Shown piece by piece: positions 52,501 through 63,380 of a stretch of DNA of 64,000 nucleotides. The position numbers and the translations under genes are program-made. Below the pieces are notes generated by a model, which saw only the letters and a list, made by a program, of their open reading frames with translations, did not search any database and had not been told where the DNA came from. The stretch's first letter is position 1. Every line of letters begins with the position of its first letter. The stretch covers positions 16,321,125 to 16,385,124 of the forward strand of contig CM075862.1 of NCBI GenBank assembly GCA_037975125.1. The letters run 5' to 3'. The DNA is from Latrodectus hesperus (taxonomy: Eukaryota > Arthropoda > Arachnida > Araneae > Theridiidae).

Positions 52501-55500
52501 AGCAAAACTTTTCAGTTTTGGATGCTTTACTTCTCCACATTATTTATGAGAAAGAACACTTTTGCTGGTACTGTTTCCTTTTTCAATTTTTTTCCAAGTT
52601 TTTAAAATATTCAAGAAGTTGTTCATACTTTGGGCAATTTTTATCTTGTTTAATATTTTATTTATTTATTATTTTTTTTAGAGTTTTCTTTTTATTTGGA
52701 CAAATAGACATATTTCATTCTTCAACTTTGACATTTTCCTTAATGGAACTGGCTTAATCTCCCTTGTGACAAACAAAACTTCATGAACTGAGCAGTTCAA
52801 ATAAAACAAAACCAACTGCATTATAATTGAGTTCAAACTTTAAGATGTTCTCCTTTACTGGAAGTTTTTCTCCTTCCTATGTTCTTATGTCTCTTAGGTG
52901 TCTAATTTGACACAACAGTTCTTTCCCATCAAATATGTGTTTTTACAATGCCTGTTATGAGTGAACATGTCACTTTGTGATTCAAGAAAAAAATCAAGTG
53001 TAATATTTTAATCTTATTTCTTTTTTGTATATCAGATCATAAAAAATGGAAAATAAAACAATTTGTGTCAAAATCAAAAGTTTACTAAAGAGATTTTTTT
53101 AAATTTTGTTCATAAATGGGAATTAAAATTATCATTGTATCTATGGTGTCAGTATAGGGACCAGCCACTAGTTTGTATAAACATGAATGTACATAAATTA
53201 GATGTTCCTAAAAATGAAAGTCACAGTATAATGACTAATATTTGGTTTCTTATTTAGAAACACTTAATTAAAAAAAACAATTGAAAAATCCAAAATTTTC
53301 TTAATTTTACAATTTAATTACTCCACAAGAAAAAGGAATTCTATTTAAATTATTTATTAAAAAATGAAATGACAAGGAATCTAGGAAAACCTGAAAAAAA
53401 TTTTAAAGAATCAAATCCATAAAAAGTAATACAAAAAAAAGTGGAATGAATAATAGGGAACTTTAGTTCTGAAAGGAATTGACTATTATTATTTGGAAAA
53501 AGCAAAATGCATTTCAATTTAGCAGAATACAAAATAAAGTATCTTTTAAAGTAATTGAGGTGAGAACATATGAAAATGGAAAGAAGTTGATGAATTGCAA
53601 ATATGAATCAATTACAAAGGCTAATGAAGTTTAATATATTCAATTGTAATTATTAAAAGTGTTAAGCCTAAATTGCTAGGAAAATATTAAATACTCATCT
53701 AAAAATTAAGAAATCCATGAATATTTATGTGGATTAAATGTAAAAGACCAAAATTATAAATATATTTTGTAATTATACATTGGGGAAAGAAAAATTGATC
53801 TCTAAATTTGATCTTACTTCAACAATTGTATCAACTTTAACTGACATTAAAGCTATGTTGTGTACATTTATTTAGTATATCTCAATATATTTGCTGACTT
53901 TATTTGCGGTTTGGTATGATAATACTGTGAGGCAATAAAACATGATGAAAATTATGTATTGATAAATAATAAGAGTCATGCAAAAGTATGTGTCCAAAAA
54001 TTATCTCTAATTTAGCATTGTTAACTATCAGCTAATATTTAAATATTTTGGAAATGTTTTGCACTATTTTAACATTAGTTATGTAAGTTTTTTCAAAATT
54101 TGAATGTTTTTGAAAAGAGATTGCTTTTTGCGTTTTCTTATATAAATTTAAACTTTTAAAAAATAAAATATATCCTTATATTTTTTTATTATACATTTTC
54201 TTGCTGTATTTTACTGTTTTAAAAGTTTCTACAATTTATTTTTGTCTTGACAATAGATGTAAAGGTATAGAGTTTTTAATTTTTGTCATATTTTCAAACA
54301 CAAAATAATCAAAACTTTTATTTTAAGCTTGTTTTAAATTTTTTTTAAAGTTATTGATTGTTTTTTTAAAGTTATTAAAGTTAAGATAAATATGTATTAG
54401 AATAATATAAAACATTGAAAATTATCATATTTGTATTCTTAAAACTGAAATTTTCATGGTAAGAATGAATAAAATTTTTTAACAATATATTAATCCAATT
54501 TGTCTGTTAAATCAGGTTTTGAGGAGGTTCCTAGAATTACATTCTTTGCTGCCTTTAGAGGCTGCTGGAAAGCTCCGTAAGTATTTTGATAAATACTTTA
54601 TTAATTTTTTATTATTTTGAAAATTGAAGTTAACAGTGCTATTGATATTTTATCCTGCCTTCATTTTACTGAAAAATTCTGTTAAGGAAAGAAAAATACA
54701 CGCATTTATTATATATTAAAGAATCTCAAAAATTTTTTAGTGGTTTTATTGCAACATTTCATGATTCATACGCTGCTGAATGCAATTTTAATAGTCATTA
54801 AACTTATAATGATTTATATCTTAGTGATGTAAAACACATTGTAATTTCATTCTTTGTTCAATTTAATTATAAATTCCCATATGTTAACTTTTAATTTCCA
54901 ATAAATTTGTTTAAATTTATTATTTTGTGGCATGTGAAGTAACCCTGTTACATTAATGTTACATATGACTTAACATCTTACATTAATTTGTAACAAGTGA
55001 AGAAAGGATCTTTGCATCGATACAAAAATGACCTGTCAAGTTCTAATAATCATGTTAAAATCAGAAAATTTGTACCATATTTTTAAAAGTAATGTATTTT
55101 CCTGAATATTATCCACAAGACCTGCTTTTGAGTAAAAGAAGAAAAAGCATCACTTAATCTGCAGCAATTTTCCAGCAAATAGTTGATAATATGGTTTCCT
55201 ATAAAATAAAAAGTACACAGTATGATGAAAAATATAATATTTTGTTCAAAGAAACATTTATTGTGAAAAACATTTGATTTGATCTTATTTGGATCCACAT
55301 CACCGTAAAGTACTATAAACTGAGGTGAAAGCATTAGATTTTTAGATTAGATTTAAATTAGGGTGGTTCCAAACCGCGACCATAGGTCTATTAGCACTGC
55401 GACCATAGGTCTATTGTACTATACCCCTCAGAAAGCCCTATTTGAAGAGACCAGTGGCTGAAGCAAAGTTCAGCAGAAATTTCACGGGAATTTTCTGCAA

Positions 55501-58500
55501 CATCCTAGGTTCAATCAAGTGCTGACCCAGGTGTTCAAATCTATGTGCAGAAAAGGTTTCACATTCACATAAGATGTGTATTGAAGTTTCTTCCATAAAA
55601 TGACAACCTCTACAAGTGGGATCATCTGAAACTCCCATTATGATGAGATGTCTTTTAAGGTGGCAGTGTCCTGTAAGTAGTCCTACTGCTTTCCTTAGAC
55701 TGTCTCTATTGAGCTTTAATAATTTTTTTGCCTTTTGCTAGGGCATGTGCTATTTAATAGCCTTGCTTGTCTTTGATCATTGGCATTGTGCCAGTTCATA
55801 AACTGTTGTGTTCTGAAGCGATCAAAGACATTCTTTCTGATCAATTCTTTTGAAATGCCTAGCAATGGTTCAGGACTAAAAAAGTCAGTTGATTAGTCCT
55901 TGCTAACTCATCAGCTAATTCATTGCCAGGAACACCAGAGTGCCCAGGCACCCACATTAAAGTGATGGGGCTATTATTAGCTAATTTACACAGAGTGAGA
56001 TAACATTCCCAGACAAGAATAGAAGTTACCATAGACTTCTGTAGAGCTAGTAATGCAGCTCAACTGTCAGAGCAGATGATGATTCTTTTACGAGAATAGT
56101 TTCTGTCCAAGCATATTCTACTGCACATAAGAATGGCAAAGACTTCTGCTTGAAATACAGTTGTATAGTTACCCAAAGGGAATGATAACTTTGTGCCATC
56201 AGCTGGACAACAAATATCAGCCCTAGTATTGGAATTCATTTTTGAGCCATCAGTATACCAGTAAATACAGCTTTCACTGATAGCAACATTATTCCAGTCT
56301 TCTCTCAAGTGAAATTTGATTGTATAAGACTTATCAAAAGCATACTTAACAATCGTGTAATCAGTAGGCATACTTATAAAAGGATGACTAGTTATGTGTC
56401 AGAATTGAGGTTTCCCCAGGATAAAAATCTAGAGTAGTCTTTCCACTGACCTGTATTTTTAAGCCTCTTCATGCTAAGTATTGCTTCTGCTTCAATACAC
56501 ATATAAAGAGGATGCATACCAAGCAGAAGCTCCAGTGTAGATGTGGGAGTTGTACGAATACACCCAGAGATAGCTACACAAAGCATCCTTTGAAATTTTG
56601 TTAATTCTGCTTTAGCAATTTAATTTTTGATTTTAGACCACCAGACCACCAAGCCATAGCTAATGATGGGACAAATAATCATAGTGTAAATCCAATGAAT
56701 AACTTCGGGATTTAAGCCCCAAGTTCTTCCAAATGCATTTCTACATGACCAGAAAGCTTTTTTGCTCTTTCAGTACAAAAGTTGAAATGCTTGTTCCAAC
56801 TTAAGTTCATGTCAAAAAATACTCCTAAGAATTTAACTTCTTTGGAGCAAGTTAATTCTTGACCAAAAAAGTTATCTTTTTCAGATTAAGATTCTTTTCC
56901 TTTGTGAAGGCTACCATAGTGGTTTTTGAGGATTTACAGAAAGGCCTTTTTTACACCAAGTCTCAACTTGTTTGAGGGTGCTGGACATGATGCTGGAGAT
57001 GTTTCACCAAACTTACCCCTGACGATTATAACTAAATCATCTGCGTATCCAGTGGTGGTTATGCCTGGTTTTTTTAACACCTCTAAAATGGAGTCTACAA
57101 CACAGCACCATAAGATGGGTGAAAGAATCCCTCCCTGTGGACAACCAGCTTTGGCTTGGATCATCATGTTTTCACCTAAAAATGAGGCCCTGACAAATCT
57201 GTTATTGAGCAGATTTTCTATCCAAGAACAGATTGTGTCATTAACTCCCTTTCTAGCAAAAGATTGTAAAATAGTTTCAATGGTTACCTTATCAAAGGCA
57301 CCTTCAATACCTAAGAAAACTGTTAAAGCAAGTTCCTTAGCCTTAAAGTTCTTCTCCAATAATGAAGGATAAGTTGTAGATCGCACTATCAGTGGATCTA
57401 CCAGGTTGATATGCATATTGAGAGTCAGAAAGTGGTTTTTCCACTAAGTAAATTTCTCTAATATATTTGTCTATCAGCTTTTCAATTGCCCTTAGAAGAA
57501 AGGATGTTAAGCTGATAGGTCTAAAAGATTTAGCTTCATAGTAATTATCTTTCCCTATTTTAGAAATAAAAATTACTTTTGTATGCCTCCTGGCAATAGG
57601 TATATGCCCAAAGGCTATGCTTGCCCTAAAGATTCTACAGAGAATTGGAGCAATGCACCGTACTCCTTCAATAAGCAGAGCAGGTACAATTCCATCTATT
57701 CCCCGTGATTTAAAAGGTTTAAATGACATAATTGCCCATTTTGTTCGATCATAAGTTATGATTATTTTGGCAACATCCCACATTTACTTCTACCACAATT
57801 TGATGTAGAAAGTGTAAAATTAGGAGTTCCATTTATTTCATTGGAACCTGGAAAGTTCAGCCAGTGGCTCTCTCCCAGATCCTGAAAACTTACCATTTGG
57901 CAATTTAAGAGTGTTTAAACAGCAGTTCCTGTCTTTAGACATTATTTTAACGAGTCTTGCAGTAGCTAGACAGTTTCAATGTCAGTGCAGTAATTTTGCC
58001 AAGAATTCTTTTCAGAATTCCTGATAGCTTTATTATATGTGGTAAGTGCCAATTTATATTTCTGCCACCTCACCATTCTTTTTTTCTCTATTTAAGAGCT
58101 TTCTACATTTGTCTTCGCAATTTACTTAACTCTTTAGACCACCAAGGAACTAACCTTGGAGAGCAAGTATCTCTGCCCAATTTTGATAGTATGCTTGGAG
58201 AATGGCATGTTGCATGTAATCAACGGCCAACTCCAAATCTGCTACCGAAGATAACTTACCGAAGTCGCCTTCCTTGATAAGATCTTCTAGATCTTTTTGT
58301 GGGAACCCCAGTTGGTATTTTTGGGTTCCTACCTACCACCTCTAGTCTGTTTGTCCCTAAAACAGAAAAGCTAATGTAATGGTGGTCAGATAAGCTTATT
58401 TCATAAGACACTTTCTAGTCTTTAATAAAGCTAGCACACTTACTGCTACATAAAGTGATGTCAAAGACTTCTCTTCTATTTATTGTAATAAAGGTGGGTT

Positions 58501-61500
58501 CATTACCTCTATTAAGAATAAATAGATTATAATACAAAATGTATTCTAAAAGATCTTTACGTCTATTGCAATTGCTACTTCCCCACATAGTGTGGTGAGC
58601 ATTTGCATCACATCCTATGATGAGTTTCTTACTCAAATTGTTATTATCTAAAAGACTGACAATTTGCTCATTAAATGTGTCTTTATCATCGAAAGGAAGA
58701 TATGAAGACAAAGATGATTTCGTCTTCGATTCCTTGCAATAAACAGGATACTTTTACAGCAACATTATCCCCATTTAGGTAATTGACCAGAATGAGAGGA
58801 CATTTAATTTGTTGCTAATAGAAATATATGCTCTTGGTCTCAAACAACATTTATCATAAAATATGTTAAAACCCTGAACATGTAGGCCCAAAATAGAACC
58901 ATTGCAAGTCCATGGGTCTTGAATTAAAACAATGTCAACCTCCCCTCTAGTCATCTTCTTGCTAAGAATAGCTGAAGCTGATCGACTATGATGAAGGTTG
59001 ATCTGTGCTTCTTTGATGATACTTATCATTGTGGCACCCAAAGAAGCTAAGAAGCACTGCTTCCCAAGTCTCCATAAGTAACTTGAGTTTCCTGCAAAAC
59101 CTTTTCTATCTCACTCTCAGATAGAGGAGAGCTGGGTTGCAGGGTTATATCAAAACCAGAATCTAAATCTAGTTCTTCAATGTTAGGTATTGGGCATGGG
59201 TGTTTGTAGTGGTTCGGAATCCACTTTAAACTGTAAGTCCCGGTCTAATTAGCCTTCCTGTGCAAAAAATGACCGTTGAGCGACAAAGAAACCAAGAAAC
59301 CAATCAATGTTAGGTAATTCGCTTTCCTTACTAGAAGTAGGAGAGGATATACTTACTTGAGAGGAAGTTGCACCTTCTTGTACAACTTCCATCTCTTCAA
59401 CACTCTACATCCTTTGGTTTGGGTTCCGGAGAATTTTGAAGATTTCCCAATCCAAACCAGTATAGGCACTATAATTTGCCTTTTTAATGGCTTCTGAGGC
59501 TTTCATTTCAACCTCGAAGATCCATCTAATAGAATGTGTCTCTACAAATTTCTGCAGAGTACACCATTCTAAAGACTTCAACTCCGGGTTGAGTCTATTT
59601 AGCTGTTTCAGAAAGACGGCAGGATCCTTGGTATCGAGTGTCCTTTGTCTTAAAGACCACTTTTACCGGTTTAGGTAGATCAATGGGATCCAGAACACTG
59701 AGCCTCTCACCACCAAACAGATTCTTATTACCATGGAAGGATTTTTTAATCCATTCCACAGTTTCAAGGTCATCACATTGGAGAATTAGTGTCCCAGACA
59801 CTAAGCTGAAGCCTCAAACCTTAGGCAGATGATTTCCTATGGGGACCTCATTTGTCCTGGTCAGAATCTCCAGCTGTATGGAGTCAACATCCTCCTTGTT
59901 AAGTTTGATGGTTAGGAAACCGTCCTTCACAATAGCTGCTTTATGGCTTCTAACAGCCTGAGCAAAAGTCCCAGGTTGATGATCATCCCTGGGATTTTTG
60001 GAGCATTGTTAATGGGAGAAGGGGTTGACACCTCAGACCTAAGTCTTTGGTGCCACCCACCTTCTGAAAGTCTCCACCTTCTCCTTTGCTTTATTGTGAC
60101 GCCTTAGATTGCGTTTTTGTGAGAACTCCTGATTGTCCAACTGTGGTACCTGTGTGCTGCCTTGCGGCAACTCCACTTCCTCCAGCAGCCAGATTGCCAG
60201 TGTTCTCCTTTTTGTCAGGATTCTGTTCCTTAGGAACCGTTTTGCTGGCTGATTGGATAACACCAGGAGATGTATCCAATCCTTTTTTATCATTTTCATT
60301 ATTTATTTATTTTTGTCATCCATCAGTGACCTAGGAACTGGGAAGAAAATATAAGGTCACCACCTGCATAGCCTCCCTGTACAGGTGAAAGGCAAACATA
60401 CAACGAGGTTTTGCCTGGTTCCTCGAGGGGCCCGTTAACGACACCATAACCCTGGTGCCATTCATCCATCAGCACGGAGCCTAACACCTTGGATTGGGTT
60501 ATCTTTCTGTATTAGCCAGGTGTATTAGCACAATCTTCTCGCCATAGGTGACCCTACCAGGAACCTAAACCAAGTTTAGGTTCCAGACGTACATCACCTG
60601 TGCTACCTGTGTACACCCTCACACCACTTTGAGGTTACAGAATAGGATTTGTGAGGGTGAAAGACAATATACAAATTTAAATATTTTCAAATTGAAACAG
60701 CTCGGGCCAAATCAAAACTTGAAACGATAACAGCCTATAGCAACTGTAATATCTTTGGAGCAACCGAATTCTTTCTTCAATGTAATTAGACAAAACTCCT
60801 TATAACTGATATAAGGCAGTCGAGTTATGGCGCCTTCTGTGATTTATTTTATAAACAGAAATGGCATTTATTTCAGAATTTTATTATAAGCTTTTCTGAT
60901 GTAGAATTTTTTTATCAAATTATCCACAGCAGCATATAATGCACACAACAAAATTTGAAATTTTTTTAGCATGTACACTGTGATATTTTTTAAAGAATAA
61001 AGAAAGAGCATTTATTCTTTTATTTATAAATTTGATTTTATGATGAAGCTGGAAAGGTAATTTTGAGTTATTTATTTTCAATCTATTGCTCAATGTCATT
61101 TTGATAAGTGTCTAAATTGTATTGTGAAGCAGGTACATTATTTACCATAGAAATCTAATATCTTAAATTCTATTTAGGAGATAAAATTCTCAGAGATAAA
61201 TCATATAATGGTAAGTTTCTTTTTTAAAGGACGATCTAATTAATCTACGCCTGTAAAATATTAACTTAAAAGCTATAGGAAAATTATCATTAACAAAAGA
61301 ATTCACAATAATCCTAAAAATGTCTGTTTCTTGTGTTGTATTCTTATGTTGCATCAACATGCTTCCCTGTACCTAGCCCTGAGTTGGGTTCTGTCAATAA
61401 GATAGAAGCAGCCTGGGGGAGTTTTTGTAATTATCTTAAAACAAATTGTGAAACATAATTGTCAAATAGAGCAAATCACATTTATTGATAATTTTGAAGA

Positions 61501-63380
61501 TAAGATTTTCTTAGAAATCTTTGCTACTATTTGTAATTTTATGATATTGGATATCTGTAAACTCAGAGTCAGATGAGTTTAAAGATGGTTCCTGATAAAG
61601 TGAGCCTTCTGCTCTCTATGCCCATATAATAACAGCTCTTCATCGTGAAAGATCCTGGGTTTGGTTCTAGTTATTGTTAAATGATGGCATGGGTTACTGT
61701 TGAATGATAAACCTACACCCATGTTTGTTGGGATGGGTGCTTTGAAATTTTTTGAGTTTTCTCCATTGCAACCTGTGAATACAGCTTACTATCTATAAAA
61801 ATTATCAAAAAAATATGTTAATATACTTTATGACATTCTTAGGTTAAACTGTCCTATATGCAGTGTCAAAACTATTATCAGATCAGTTATGACAATTTTA
61901 AAAATTCCTTTTAAGCAACTTCAGGGTTTATCAATATACTACATTGTTTTTATCTGATTGATCAAAAATCATTATAATACATAGTATTTCCAGCTTGATG
62001 AATAATTAACATAAATTATCATAATATTTGTAAAGCAAAAGAACAATGCATATTTCATGACTCATTATTAAGCAATTTATTTTTTGAGCAATTTTAGACT
62101 GCTATTAAAATTGTTTTTGCTAATATTTGATTTAAAATTCTCACATTTCTCATTAAAAAATTTATATTTAAAATTTGACATTTTAATTACAAATTTTAAA
62201 TATTCTTCTAAATATTTATTCATAGTAAATTTCTATATTTTGGGTTGAAAAATATGTTCATTATTAAATTCATTGCATCCGTGTTAAATTTGCATTGCAT
62301 CCATGCATGCATCATTTCATTATGAAAATTTAAATGATTTGGGCACTCAAAAAATATCGCATAAGTGCTACATTTGTAAATGTAAATTTGTAGTTTATTC
62401 AAAATTGTAAATTTTGATTTTTTGCAAAATGCTTTATCTACTATAAATTATTTTTGCTATATCTTGTTTTTATTTGAATTTTATTTGATAATTTAAACAA
62501 TATGTAAAAAAGAAAAAAACATTTATTTTAATTGTTATAATTATTAAATTTTTGGTTTCATCATATCCATTAAATTTTGATAGTGACATATATTGTCTTG
62601 AGACAATTTTTTTGAATCAGTGTTTTTTTTAGTTCACGAAAAGGAGGAATCATTGCAGTTAAAAGGAATAGCTTTAGAAATTCTTCAACATATGTTTGCT
62701 CAGGTAATTATAATTATCATAGCAATAATTTTTGTCATTACTTATGTTTTAATATCATAATATACATTTTTATACTGAGCAAAAATTTAGGAAATAAAAA
62801 ACAGTTGTGAATTTTATTAAGGCAGCGTAAATTCAGACTGATTTTTTAATTTTCAATGTATGGAATAAAATATTTGCTATAAGTACACTTTATTAAAATA
62901 TAAGTAAAAATTGTTGAAAATCTATTTTTTTAATAAATTGCTTATGAAAATCTGGTTAAAATTATTATTTTAAAATGTAATATACTATTGGGTAAATGCA
63001 TTTATCATTTTGTGGGTAATGTTATTTGCCTCCGTGACTTGGTTCACAGGTGCCCACGATAAATGAGTAGCAGTGTCTGGCCTTGTTGTGGCAAAAAATT
63101 TATCCCCTAGTGCCCGCGATTAAAAAATGTATCGTTAAAATTGTTTTCGAATTTAGTGATTAATAAAGTAAAATATATAATTCTAGTTTATTACTAAAGA
63201 AAGCTCTTTTACAAAATTTATTTCAGTATGAATGCTTAGCTAAATCAAATGGTGAAGATCAGAGCTTTATCAACTGTCTTTTTATGTATATACAATTCAG
63301 AGAAACTTGCATTCCAGCTTGTAAGGTATTGGAATGCTTAATTCTTACAAGAAAGAATGCTTTAGATTTATCTACTATTG
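45759..63380 (+). CDS. Unrecognised multi-exon gene, 5' part, with amplified first exon
   Basis: Seven coding exons join in phase: any of the five first-exon copies (the nearest is 45759-45860), then 48307-48453, 50689-50802, 54516-54576, 61178-61210, 62633-62703 and 63227-63380. All junctions are AG/GT and the phases 0,0,0,1,1,0 agree throughout, which is strong evidence for a real gene. The 227 residues in the window start MDYCRCSKKFRSGNTVLNYY. They are rich in Leu, Lys and Glu with regular helical spacing and no signal peptide or membrane segment, suggesting an all-helical soluble protein, perhaps ARM/HEAT-like. I do not recognise the family, and no catalytic motif is visible. The last exon ends after one base of a codon, so the gene continues past 64000. 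Introns hold a Tigger relic and an antisense LINE. Confidence 0.72.
46232..48306 (+). other. Intron 1 of the unknown gene (unique part)
   Basis: AT-rich. The frame 46581-46790 is a chance reading; no element was recognised. Confidence 0.7.
48307..48453 (+). CDS. Unknown gene, exon 2
   Basis: 49 codons, acceptor TTCTAG, donor GTAAGA. Begins LPPSFKLLLKELESLKIFW; phase 0 at both ends. Confidence 0.8.
48454..50688 (+). other. Intron 2, with a dispersed-repeat fragment
   Basis: 48760-49010 is less AT-rich. Part of it (GTGCCCATGATGTATTTTAT, about 48866-48885, and CTACCATTAGTGAATAT, about 48893-48909) resembles the left part of the array unit (GTGCCCACGACATTATTTTC). This suggests a shared old interspersed repeat. 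Confidence 0.45.
49509..49565. repeat. (AT)n microsatellite
   Basis: About 57 bp of pure AT in intron 2. Confidence 0.97.
50689..50802 (+). CDS. Unknown gene, exon 3
   Basis: 38 codons, acceptor TTGCAG, donor GTATCT. Begins DFNCQISAIEQRASEFIEK; phase 0 at both ends. Confidence 0.8.
51262..53200 (-). mobile_element. Tigger/pogo element relic
   Basis: The left end CAGTAGACACCCATTTATAC (51262-51281) is the typical Tigger terminal repeat and follows TA. A decayed mirror (GTTTGTATAAACATGAATGT, about 53172-53191) probably marks the other end, giving about 1.9 kb. The interior encodes a pogo-type transposase on the minus strand. It lies in intron 3 of the unknown gene. Confidence 0.75.
51704..52560 (-). 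pseudogene. Tigger-type (CENP-B/jerky-like) transposase relic
   Basis: Minus-strand fragments in order: LTRLRKRRGMNIPVDD (about 52490-52440), SLLDSWLQKFK (about 52390), and the frame 52335-52129 with EESGTANKISEIEWKEEL and NPMDFFNADKTGLFFK. After a gap comes 51949-51704 with GKVILIGNNSNTHAEV and NATSVQQP. These are the successive blocks of DDE_1 transposases. The first Asp (NADKTG) survives, the second is Asn (IGNNSNTHA instead of DNC-type), and the third position is lost. With stops and frame changes it cannot be active. Confidence 0.8.
53200..54515 (+). other. Intron 3, right part
   Basis: AT-rich, nothing recognised. Confidence 0.6.
54516..54576 (+). CDS. Unknown gene, exon 4
   Basis: 61 nt, acceptor ATCAG, donor GTAAGT. 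Encodes VLRRFLELHSLLPLEAAGKL plus one base. Confidence 0.75.
54577..55329 (+). other. Intron 4, left part
   Basis: AT-rich, nothing recognised; the minus-strand frame 55334-55083 is low complexity. Confidence 0.6.
55438..55638 (-). pseudogene. LINE ORF2 C-terminal Cys/His segment
   Basis: MGVSDDPTCRGCHFMEETSI then HILCEC forms the C-x2-C...H-x3-C pattern closing many LINE ORF2 proteins, followed by a normal stop at 55438. Confidence 0.8.
55900..56371 (-). pseudogene. LINE ORF2 RNase H domain
   Basis: YTDGSKM (first Asp), FQAEVFAI (Glu) and IIICSDS (second Asp) are present in 56371-56060. After an in-frame stop the last motif WVPGHSGVPGNELADEL follows (about 55965-55905). Confidence 0.85.
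56934..57783 (-). pseudogene. LINE ORF2 reverse transcriptase domain
   Basis: 57783-57343 carries the fingers (FKSRGIDGI, KSFRPISLTSFLLRAIEKL, YAYQPGRSTDSA). The frame then shifts near 57380 to 57416-56934 with palm motifs A (FLGIEGAFD), B (GCPQGGILSPILW) and C (GYADD). The catalytic Asp of motif A, expected in FLDIEGAFD, is Gly (a single-base change), so the enzyme would be dead even without the frameshift. The plus-strand frame 56926-57372 is a shadow. Confidence 0.92.
58415..59041 (-). pseudogene. LINE ORF2 endonuclease domain (APE-type)
   Basis: Two frames: 59041-58775 with QINLHHSRSASAIL and VDIVLIQDPW, then 58711-58415 with LIIGCDANAHHTMWGS and RREVFDITLCSS. The usual QEPW metal-ligand Glu is Asp here (QDPW). 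A frame break separates the halves. The domain nicks target DNA to prime reverse transcription in intact elements. Confidence 0.85.
59440..60279 (-). pseudogene. LINE ORF1 (DUF4780-like)
   Basis: It begins MDTSPGVIQSASKT and has a low-complexity, basic N-terminal part. About 300 nt on there is a frame change. The conserved region then reads TFAQAVRSHKAAIVKDGFLT, DLETVEWIKKSF, DLPKPVKVVFKTKDT and finally SLEWCTLQKFVE with YTGLDWE. This block is the DUF4780 domain often found in ORF1 of arthropod LINEs, a presumed RNA-binding chaperone. Several stops interrupt it. Confidence 0.7.
61178..61210 (+). CDS. Unknown gene, exon 5 (33-nt micro-exon)
   Basis: Acceptor TATTTAG, donor GTAAGT. Encodes RDKILRDKSYN across split codons and preserves phase 1 on both sides, so it could be skipped without a frameshift. 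Confidence 0.6.
61300..61800 (+). repeat. Probable decayed SINE or other interspersed repeat
   Basis: A less AT-rich stretch in intron 5. GATCCTGGGTTTGGTTCTAG at 61651-61670 resembles a decayed tRNA B box region (GGTTCGATTCC), followed by about 130 bp of body-like sequence. An A box was not identified, so the assignment is weak. Confidence 0.3.
61801..62632 (+). other. Intron 5, right part
   Basis: AT-rich, nothing recognised; the frame 62402-62220 (minus) is chance. Confidence 0.6.
62633..62703 (+). CDS. Unknown gene, exon 6
   Basis: 71 nt, acceptor TTTTTTTAG, donor GTAATT. Encodes HEKEESLQLKGIALEILQHM and the following FAQ after a split codon. Confidence 0.78.
62704..63226 (+). other. Intron 6, with a dispersed-repeat fragment
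   Basis: 63010-63120 is richer in G+C, with GTGCCCACGAT (63051-63061) and GTGCCCGCGAT (63110-63120). It shares TGGCAAAAAATTTATCCC with the left flank of the array. Confidence 0.4.
63227..63380 (+). CDS. Unknown gene, exon 7
   Basis: 154 nt, acceptor TATTTCAG, donor GTAAGA. Contains FINCLFMYIQFRETCIPACK and ends one base into a codon. Confidence 0.8.

Larger units (their letters stand above)
55330..60665 (-). mobile_element. Nearly full-length, inactive jockey-superfamily LINE (with RNase H)
   Basis: A 5.3 kb non-LTR retrotransposon antisense to the host gene, in intron 4. In minus-strand order it has a 5' UTR (60660-60300), ORF1 (60279-59440), and ORF2 with endonuclease (59041-58415), reverse transcriptase (57783-56934), RNase H (56371-55900) and a C-terminal Cys/His segment (55638-55438). 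The 3' end near 55340 is a short AATCTAATCT-type repeat rather than poly-A. GTGAAAG occurs at both edges (55325-55331 and 60657-60663), a possible short target duplication. Motif wording (IEGAFD, GCPQGGILSPILW, GYADD) and an RNase H domain fit the R1/LOA side of the group. Clade placement needs a tree. Confidence 0.9.

Noticed and set aside
56926..57372. 148-codon plus-strand open frame
   Set aside because: Antisense shadow of the LINE reverse transcriptase frame on the minus strand.
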